Shown here piece by piece: positions 1 to 5,139 of a stretch of 5,139 bases of DNA. A program made the translations under genes and the position numbers. Position 1 is the stretch's first letter; each line of letters begins with the position of its first letter. The DNA is from RZZS01 sp964498755 (GTDB lineage Bacteria > Pseudomonadota > Alphaproteobacteria > Micavibrionales > Micavibrionaceae). Below the pieces are notes generated by a model that was given only the letters and a program-made list of their open reading frames with translations, searched no databases and was not told the DNA's origin. The stretch spans positions 1 to 5,139 of the forward strand of contig CAZCIB010000083.1 of the NCBI GenBank assembly GCA_964498755.1, written 5' to 3'.

Positions 1-66
1 CGCCATGATGCGTAAAATACTCTCCGCTTAACATAAGCTCACGCGATTCCCCTGGTGAGCGCGCGC

Positions 67-79
67 AGGCCTCTGGCCT
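67..79. repeat. Small GC-rich inverted repeat upstream of first gene
   Basis: AGGCC (67-71) and GGCCT (75-79) form a 5-bp stem with a 3-base loop. An alternative pairing is CAGGC (66-70) with GCCTG (81-85). A loose T-rich stretch (91-97) follows only after about 11 bases, so this is not a canonical Rho-independent terminator. It could mark the end of an upstream transcript or be chance. A short plus-strand frame ends with TAA at 29-31 and might be the tail of an upstream gene, but too little is visible to call it. Confidence 0.3.
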
Positions 80-97
80 CGCCTGACACATTTGTTT

Positions 98-103
98 TAT
101 AAT
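98..103 (+). promoter_or_regulatory. Candidate -10 box (TATAAT)
   Basis: A perfect TATAAT lies 32 bases before the ATT codon at 135, which would give a short leader containing the strong SD at 120-127. No good -35 hexamer sits 16-18 bases upstream: the 17-base position reads GGCCTC, and the better-looking CTGACA at 83-88 is too close. It is therefore a candidate promoter for the small membrane protein and DUF924 pair, resting on the -10 box alone. Confidence 0.35.
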
Positions 104-119
104 AAGGTGAATCAAGCAA

Positions 120-127
120 GGGGAGGG
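120..127 (+). promoter_or_regulatory. Strong Shine-Dalgarno that points to an ATT start
   Basis: GGGGAGGG is a strong purine-rich SD. Seven bases later, at the normal distance, comes ATT (135-137), which is in frame with the membrane protein. No ATG, GTG or TTG lies at a usable distance. The nearest conventional start is TTG at 177, which has its own weaker AAAGG (167-171) five bases ahead. This site decides whether the protein has 88 or 74 residues. Confidence 0.5.
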
Positions 128-134
128 ACCTGCA

Positions 135-401
135 ATTTCGGCGCAAGAAGCACGTAAAATCCTTTTAAAGGCCCGTTTGTACAGGTTGTTCGCGATCTTT
201 TTCGCCGTCGCGGGCGTTATTATCTTTATTATCCTTTACCTTCAAAATCTTGAAGGTGATATTGGCGCGCTATTACGCAAGCCCGCTTTTGTCATTATTT
301 TGCTTGTGCCTTTTTTACCCTCCGTTATTCTTTCCATGATTTCAAGGCATCTGGAGAACAAGTATTTTCAGGTCCTGGATAAAATCAAAGGCAGCATGTA
401 G
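135..401 (+). CDS. Small two-helix inner-membrane protein, unknown function
   Basis: I do not recognise the family. Read from ATT at 135 the product is 88 residues; from the conventional TTG at 177 it is 74. I prefer 135 because of the strong SD seven bases upstream and because the extra residues (SAQEARKILLKAR) form a charged, basic lead-in to the first helix, whereas the TTG start begins almost directly in the membrane. Two hydrophobic segments are clear: about residues 4-22 and 36-55, counted from the TTG. A short polar loop (LEGDIGALLRK) joins them and a charged tail rich in Lys, Glu and Asp follows. With basic residues before helix 1 and after helix 2, both ends are probably cytoplasmic. 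The stop is 9 bases before the DUF924 gene, so the two are probably co-transcribed. An antisense open frame over the same region has no such features. The gene call is fairly sure; the start is not. Confidence 0.7.
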   Translation: MSAQEARKILLKARLYRLFAIFFAVAGVIIFIILYLQNLEGDIGALLRKPAFVIILLVPFLPSVILSMISRHLENKYFQVLDKIKGSM

Positions 402-410
402 CAGGACGTA

Positions 411-962
411 ATGCGCGACGCGAAAAAGGATGTTCTGCATTTCTGGTTCGAAGAGATTGAGCCGCGTCAGTGGTTCGAGGTAAACCCGGCCTTCGACAAG
501 CAGGTCAAGGACCGTTTTCATGTCATTTACAACATGGCCTGCGAAGGATTGTGCGATGGATGGCAGGAAGACGCCGACGGGGCTGTCGCGCTGTGTCTTG
601 TTCTTGATCAGTTTCCGCGCAACATGTTTCGTGATACGGCGCGCGCGTATGAATCGGATGACAAGGCGTTGTTGACTGCAAAATATGCGGTTTCGAAGGG
701 CTATAACCATCTCCTGACGCCTGTGCGCCGGAAATTTCTCTATATGCCTTACATGCATAGCGAGTCTTTGAGCGACCAGAATAAATGCGTCGAGCTGTTC
801 GCCGCCATGAAAGCCGACGATCCGCTGAGCTACGATTACGCTGTCAAACATATGAAAGTCGTGGAGCGATTCGGCAGATTCCCCCACCGCAACCCGATAC
901 TGGGGCGGGAAAACGCGCCGGAAGAAGACGCTTTTCTTGCGGAGAATGGACGCGGCTTTTAG
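411..962 (+). CDS. DUF924 family protein
   Basis: The 183-residue product matches the DUF924 family (PF06041), which is mostly helical and TPR-like with no established biochemical role. Family landmarks occur in order: FWF at 11-13, LDQFPRNMFR at 65-74, the FLYMPYMHSE block at about 109-118, Gln123, and the C-terminal RFGRFPHRN at 153-161, followed by LGR (164-166) and the EE-x-x-FL block at 171-176. The length is normal for the family and the protein looks intact, ending two residues after an Asn-Gly-Arg turn. The ATG at 411 fits the family, which begins a few residues before the FWF motif. AGGA (403-406) lies only four bases ahead, a slightly tight SD. It follows the small membrane protein by 9 bases, and its stop is three bases from the stop of the convergent secreted-protein gene. 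The family assignment is strong; the function is unknown. Confidence 0.9.
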   Translation: MRDAKKDVLHFWFEEIEPRQWFEVNPAFDKQVKDRFHVIYNMACEGLCDGWQEDADGAVALCLVLDQFPRNMFRDTARAYESDDKALLTAKYAVSKGYNHLLTPVRRKFLYMPYMHSESLSDQNKCVELFAAMKADDPLSYDYAVKHMKVVERFGRFPHRNPILGRENAPEEDAFLAENGRGF

Positions 963-965
963 GTT

Positions 966-1646
966 CTACCTGTTCACAGGCACGATGTCCGTGCCGGGAA
1001 CGCCTTCTCTTTGAATAAACTGCACAGTCTGGCTGTAATCTTTCCCGCAGGCGTGAAAGCTCCAGACTTCTTCCCAGCCGAATTTAAAAGGGCCGTTACC
1101 TGGAAGCTCCTCGACATCCGCAGCGGAAAGCTGGCGCGCCATTTTCGTATCGGTTACCGCAATATTCTCGCAATTTTCGAGGCCTTGCCGGGTCGAGAGG
1201 TTGGCAAAAATAACGGGCAGAGAATCTTTTTGCAGTCTGGGATCGGCATCGGTGCTTCCGGGCAGCAGCGGCATCATTTTCAACGCCTCTTCCTGCGTCG
1301 CGTCATAACCTACCAGAATGTTGACTCTGTGCTCGCCGCCGCATTGTTTGACCGCAAGCTGTTCGATCCACAACCCCTTCACGACGGAATCGGGGCCGTA
1401 TTGTATAGGCTCCAGCGGCAGGGTTCTGAAACGTTTAATGCCTTCCGGCGGGCGCTCGCAAGCGTCTATACGCGCATCGCTCGCGCTGCGCGCCACGTTC
1501 GTGAAAAGCTGAGACTGGTACGCCTTGCTGTTCAGGAGCTCGCCGAACTTCTCGGTTTCTTCGGGAGTTGGAGATTGTGCGCCTGCTTCGGGCGGTAACA
1601 GAAAAACGAAGCCAATAAAGAAGAGAAAGACAAGTCTCATAATCAT
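966..1646 (-). CDS. Secreted (periplasmic) protein of unknown function, four cysteines
   Basis: The frame is open from 1775, but I start it at the ATG at 1646. AAGGA (plus-strand 1653-1657) lies six bases ahead, and the product then begins with a classic signal peptide: MIMR, a hydrophobic core to about residue 17, and a signal peptidase I site AGA|QS after residue 23. The total is 226 residues, or about 203 when mature. The mature part has four cysteines (63, 102, 159, 200), which could form two disulfides in the periplasm, and a C-terminal block with WSFHACGKDY and PGTD. That resembles short proteobacterial secreted proteins whose last strand reads W-x-x-x-x-CG followed by F and GT, but I cannot name a family. 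There is no lipobox, catalytic motif or second membrane segment. A 195-codon frame on the opposite strand is a shadow. No clear promoter is visible; TATAAA (plus-strand 1686-1691) is a possible -10. Confidence 0.75.
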   Translation of the reverse strand: MIMRLVFLFFIGFVFLLPPEAGAQSPTPEETEKFGELLNSKAYQSQLFTNVARSASDARIDACERPPEGIKRFRTLPLEPIQYGPDSVVKGLWIEQLAVKQCGGEHRVNILVGYDATQEEALKMMPLLPGSTDADPRLQKDSLPVIFANLSTRQGLENCENIAVTDTKMARQLSAADVEELPGNGPFKFGWEEVWSFHACGKDYSQTVQFIQREGVPGTDIVPVNR

Positions 1647-1652
1647 TCCGTG

Positions 1653-1657
1653 TCCTT
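1653..1657 (-). promoter_or_regulatory. Shine-Dalgarno fixing the secreted-protein start
   Basis: On the minus strand AAGGA is followed by six bases and ATG (1646-1644). A second ATG two codons on (1640) would be 12 bases away, so the first is preferred. The site rules out the 43 extra upstream residues of the open frame, which would place the signal peptide inside the protein. Confidence 0.7.
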
Positions 1658-1727
1658 GCTGTTGTAAGTAACTCCAGCATGGCGGTTTATATCCTTTTTG
1701 CCAAGGCATGTTTTTTACGCGCAAACA

Positions 1728-1756
1728 TTGCCTGCGCAGGCCGCAAGGCATACGAT
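1728..1756 (+). promoter_or_regulatory. Candidate promoter of the transporter-dehydrogenase operon
   Basis: TTGCCT (1728-1733) and TACGAT (1751-1756) are 17 bases apart and each matches the sigma-70 consensus at four of six positions. Transcription would begin near 1763, leaving about 35 bases before ATC at 1798. The perfect palindrome CCTGCGCAGG (1731-1740) overlaps the -35 and spacer, and the inverted repeat at 1753-1766 overlaps the -10, so this promoter could be repressor-controlled. A competing -10, TAAAAT at 1775-1780, has no good -35; it would suit only the TTG start at 1825. Confidence 0.4.
1731..1740. repeat. Perfect 10-bp palindrome CCTGCGCAGG
   Basis: The ten bases are an exact palindrome in the divergent intergenic region, within the candidate promoter. 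Around it TTGC (1728-1731) pairs with GCAA (1743-1746), so a slightly larger imperfect dyad exists. The octamer CAAGGCAT also occurs twice nearby, at 1702-1709 and 1744-1751. Possible operator; function inferred from position only. Confidence 0.4.
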
Positions 1757-1766
1757 AAAAATATCG
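1753..1766. promoter_or_regulatory. Inverted repeat CGATA-N4-TATCG, possible operator
   Basis: CGATA (1753-1757) and TATCG (1762-1766) are exact inverted copies separated by AAAA. The dyad covers most of the candidate -10 box and the predicted transcription start, the usual place for a repressor site. I cannot assign a regulator. Confidence 0.4.
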
Positions 1767-1768
1767 GT

Positions 1769-1785
1769 CGTTCATAAAATGTCAT
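1769..1785 (+). promoter_or_regulatory. Imperfect Pho-box-like sequence
   Basis: CGTTCATAAAATGTCAT resembles the PhoB box CTGTCATAAATCTGTCAT, matching at about 14 of 18 positions if one base is missing. The half-sites are thus 10, not 11, bases apart. It ends directly before the SD of the Na/Pi transporter gene, a sensible PhoB target, but it lies downstream of the candidate promoter. Weak evidence. Confidence 0.22.
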
Positions 1786-1789
1786 GGAG
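1786..1789 (+). promoter_or_regulatory. Shine-Dalgarno that points to an ATC start
   Basis: GGAG is followed after eight bases by ATC (1798-1800), in frame with the transporter. The conventional start, TTG at 1825, has a pyrimidine-rich, SD-less sequence before it. In-frame stops upstream (TAA at 1756) leave no ATG, GTG or TTG before 1825. Confidence 0.4.
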
Positions 1790-1797
1790 CCTCTCAA

Positions 1798-3481
1798 ATC
1801 GAAACGAGTCCAACGCTTTTACTTTTGAATATTACCGCTGGCGTCTGCCTCTTGCTCTGGGGGCTTGCGCTTTTGAAGCTCGGGATGAGCCGGGGCTTTG
1901 GCGCATCGCTGCGGAGCATTGTGGCCGTCAGCACCAATAACCGGATTAAAGCGTTCATGGCGGGCGTCGGGGTTACGGCGTTATTGCAGAGTTCCACGGC
2001 GACCATATTAATTGTGACGTCCTTCGCGGCTCAGGGGCTGATTGGCGGGGCGGCTGCTCTTGCCGTAGTTCTCGGCGCAGACGTCGGCACGACGCTAGTC
2101 GCGCAGGTCCTGACGTTTGACCTGGTCTGGCTTGCGCCGCTTATGATGGTGGCGGGTTATCTCCTGTTTACGCGCGAACACTCCGGAAAGCTCAAAAACG
2201 CGGGCCGGATTCTCATTGGCTTGTCATTAATGTTGTTTGCGCTCGGATGGATACGCGAGTCGGCGGAGCCTTTGAAAACGTCGGAGACGCTTCCGCTTAT
2301 TCTCGCCCCTTTGGAAAACGACATTATTCTCGCCGTACTGGTTGCGGCGGTTTTGACATGGCTGGCGCATTCCTCGCTTGCGATTGTTTTGCTGATGGCT
2401 TCGCTGGCCAGTAGCGGCGTTTTGCCCGTGAGCCTTGCGCTGGCGATGGTTCTGGGCGTTAATCTCGGCGCAACGGTTCCACCCGTGCTGGCAACAATGA
2501 AGGATGAGCCGCCTGCGCGAAGGATCGCTCTGGCCAATGTCATTATGCGCGCCTCGGCGGTTCTGGTCGGCATGGTATTTTTCGGAATGGCGGAGCCCTT
2601 GATTCTCGAGTTCATGGGCGATGACGCGCGCGGCGTCGTTAATTTTCACATGGCCTTTAATGTTTGTCTTGCCATCGTGTTTTTGCCGCTGGCGCATCAG
2701 ATCACGATATTGACAGGAAATCTGATACCCGACCGGCCCGATCCGGATGATCCGGCGCAGCCGAAATACCTGGATACGAAGGCGCTGGATACGCCTTCGA
2801 TTGCCCTCTCCGGAGCGATGCGCGAGACCCTCAGGCTGGCGGATATGGCCGAGCGGATGCTTGAGGAGTCTTTGCAGGCCTTCAAATCCGGCGACGAACG
2901 CTATGTCAGGATGATCCGCGATCAGGACAATGCCCTTGATACGCTCTATCACAAGGTCAAAATCTATATGGCCCGCGTCTCTGAAGAGTTTATGGATCAA
3001 AAGGAAGCGGGCCGTTTTGTGCATATCCTGACCTTTGCGACAAATCTCGAGCATGTCGGCGACGTAATTGACAAAAACCTGATGCCGCTGGCGTCCAAAA
3101 AAATCAGGAACGCGCAAAATTTTTCGGATGAGGGCTTTCGCGAGATTGAACGCATCCATAGCATGGTTGTGGGCAATTTGCGGCTGGCCCAGTCCGTTCT
3201 GGTTTCGAATGACGTTGAACTGGCGCATGCGATGCTTACGGAAAAGGACAAAATTCGGGAGGCTGAAACAGCGGCGTCGACGGCGCATTTCGAGCGCTTG
3301 CGCGAAGGCGTTCCGGAAAGCGTTGCGACAAGCGAGCTGCACATGGATATAATCCGGGATTTAAGGCGGATCAACTCTTACATCTGCACGGTGGCGTATC
3401 CCGTGATAGAACATTATGAAGAGAAGATGCGCCGCAAGGAGAAGCTTTCTGGTTCTGACAAGGATGGCGAAGGAGACAAGA

Positions 3482-3510
<29 letters not shown>
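1798..3510 (+). CDS. Na+/phosphate cotransporter family protein with C-terminal PhoU-like domain
   Basis: The protein belongs to the NptA/YjbB-type Na/Pi cotransporter family (PF02690 repeats plus a PhoU-like domain) and acts in the inner membrane, probably in sodium-linked phosphate movement. Counting from the TTG at 1825 (561 residues), repeat 1 holds LLQSSTAT (53-60) and GADVGTT (84-90). Repeat 2 holds AHSSLA (181-186) and GVNLGAT (211-217), the SS pair being the family substrate-site hallmark. Hydrophobic segments continue to about 298. An acidic, proline-rich linker (302-312) leads to a helical PhoU-like region (about 330-535) with E-x3-D motifs at 409-413 (EHVGD) and 504-508. I place the start at ATC 1798 (570 residues) because of its SD and because the added SPTLLLL restores the usual family lead-in to helix 1; automated callers would choose TTG 1825. 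The last 29 bases overlap the dehydrogenase gene. The family is certain; the substrate and transport direction are inferred. Confidence 0.92.
3470..3475 (+). promoter_or_regulatory. Shine-Dalgarno of the dehydrogenase inside the transporter gene
   Basis: AAGGAG lies six bases before ATG at 3482, an ideal SD. It fixes the start within the transporter coding region rather than the 22-codon-longer open frame from 3416, whose extra residues (basic and cysteine-containing) do not fit the family. Confidence 0.8.
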
Positions 3511-4996
<1,486 letters not shown>

Positions 4997-5014
4997 TTTG
5001 TCCTTTAAGGTTTT

Positions 5015-5043
5015 GTTATAAAACTATTATAGTCTGATTTTTT
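5015..5043 (+). terminator. Weak AT-rich terminator candidate after the dehydrogenase
   Basis: TATAA (5017-5021) can pair with TTATA (5027-5031) around a 5-base loop, extendable by two G-T pairs, and a run of six T (5038-5043) follows. The stem is all A-T and the T run is six bases away, so it would be a poor Rho-independent terminator. The nearby palindromes CCTTTAAGG (5002-5010) and ACTATTATAGT (5023-5033) have one-base centres and cannot form hairpins. No better terminator is visible. Confidence 0.25.
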
Positions 5044-5080
5044 GTGTTGGGCCATAAAAGTAAGATACCATTAACTAACA

Positions 5081-5139
5081 TCATTTATAGGGCGCCTCTA
5101 AAAACCCCCTGACATATGAGCGCAGATTTGCGATTCTGT
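5081..5139 (-). CDS. Possible C-terminal end of an unidentified gene, partial
   Basis: A minus-strand frame enters from the right edge and ends with TGA at 5083-5081 after 18 visible residues (RIANLRSYVRGFLEAPYK). The composition is protein-like and the frame would be convergent with the dehydrogenase across an 84-base AT-rich spacer. The evidence is only openness over a short stretch; another minus frame is also open this far. A competing reading is a plus-strand gene starting at ATG 5116, but it has no SD. Treat as a placeholder. Confidence 0.2.
   Translation of the reverse strand, partial: RIANLRSYVRGFLEAPYK

Noticed and set aside
1..31. Tail of an upstream plus-strand gene ending at TAA 29-31, or a minus-strand gene starting at ATG 6
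   Set aside because: Fewer than ten codons are visible for the first. The second has GGAGAG 13 bases away, too far for confidence. Neither can be supported from this window.
342..887. 181-codon minus-strand frame over the DUF924 gene
   Set aside because: The plus strand carries all the DUF924 motifs; the reverse frame matches nothing and would read antisense through two genes.
1011..1598. 195-codon plus-strand frame opposite the secreted-protein gene
   Set aside because: No SD or recognisable domain, basic low-complexity composition. The minus strand has a signal peptide, SD and balanced composition, so this is its shadow.
1699..1716. Terminator-like TGCC-AA-GGCA followed by six T
   Set aside because: A two-base loop with a 4-bp stem cannot form a stable hairpin, and it lies in a divergent promoter region where no plus-strand transcript should end.
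1647..1775. N-terminal extension of the secreted protein to the ATG at 1775
   Set aside because: It would bury the signal peptide 43 residues inside the protein, and the good SD serves the ATG at 1646.
2227..3342. 371-codon minus-strand frame inside the transporter gene
   Set aside because: Rich in Arg, His and Gln with no domain, and exactly opposite a clear transporter with intact repeats and PhoU motifs.
3416..3481. 22-residue N-terminal extension of the dehydrogenase
   Set aside because: Basic, cysteine-containing residues not expected in ALDH7, and the ideal SD sits at 3470-3475 for the ATG at 3482.
5116..5139. Plus-strand gene start at ATG 5116
   Set aside because: The preceding bases are pyrimidine-rich with no SD, and only eight codons are visible.

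Overview
The window carries five protein-coding genes in three transcription blocks, on chromosomal-looking DNA with no phage, CRISPR or RNA gene that I can see. The mix suggests an alphaproteobacterium or relative: a Na/Pi-cotransporter of the subfamily with the ALLQSSTAT repeat and C-terminal PhoU-like domain, a DUF924 protein, and an antiquitin-type (ALDH7) dehydrogenase, all in moderately GC-rich DNA with ordinary Shine-Dalgarno (SD) sites. The taxon is an inference from protein resemblance only.

Layout. Bases 1-134 are intergenic, with a small hairpin, a TATAAT box and a strong SD. A small two-helix membrane protein (135-401; conventional start 177) is followed after 9 bases by a DUF924 protein (411-962), probably as one operon. 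A secreted protein of unknown function with four cysteines (966-1646, minus strand) runs tail-to-tail into DUF924, with only 3 bases between the two stop codons. A 151-base divergent regulatory region (1647-1797) holds a candidate promoter, two inverted repeats and an imperfect Pho-box-like sequence. From it a Na/Pi cotransporter with a PhoU-like domain is read to the right (1798-3510; conventional start 1825). Its last 29 bases overlap the start of an ALDH7-family aldehyde dehydrogenase (3482-4996). The final 143 bases are an AT-rich spacer followed by a GC-richer edge that may be the end of another gene or element.

How the genes relate. The transporter probably handles phosphate or its regulation through the PhoU-like domain. 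The dehydrogenase probably oxidises 2-aminoadipate semialdehyde in lysine catabolism. The two are translationally linked by overlap but share no obvious pathway. The small membrane protein, DUF924 and the secreted protein have no function I can assign.

The most notable signal is that two genes have their best SD not before an ATG/GTG/TTG but before ATT (135) and ATC (1798). In the transporter, the extra residues gained by the ATC start look like the usual N-terminus of the family. I found no convincing new multi-gene system here.
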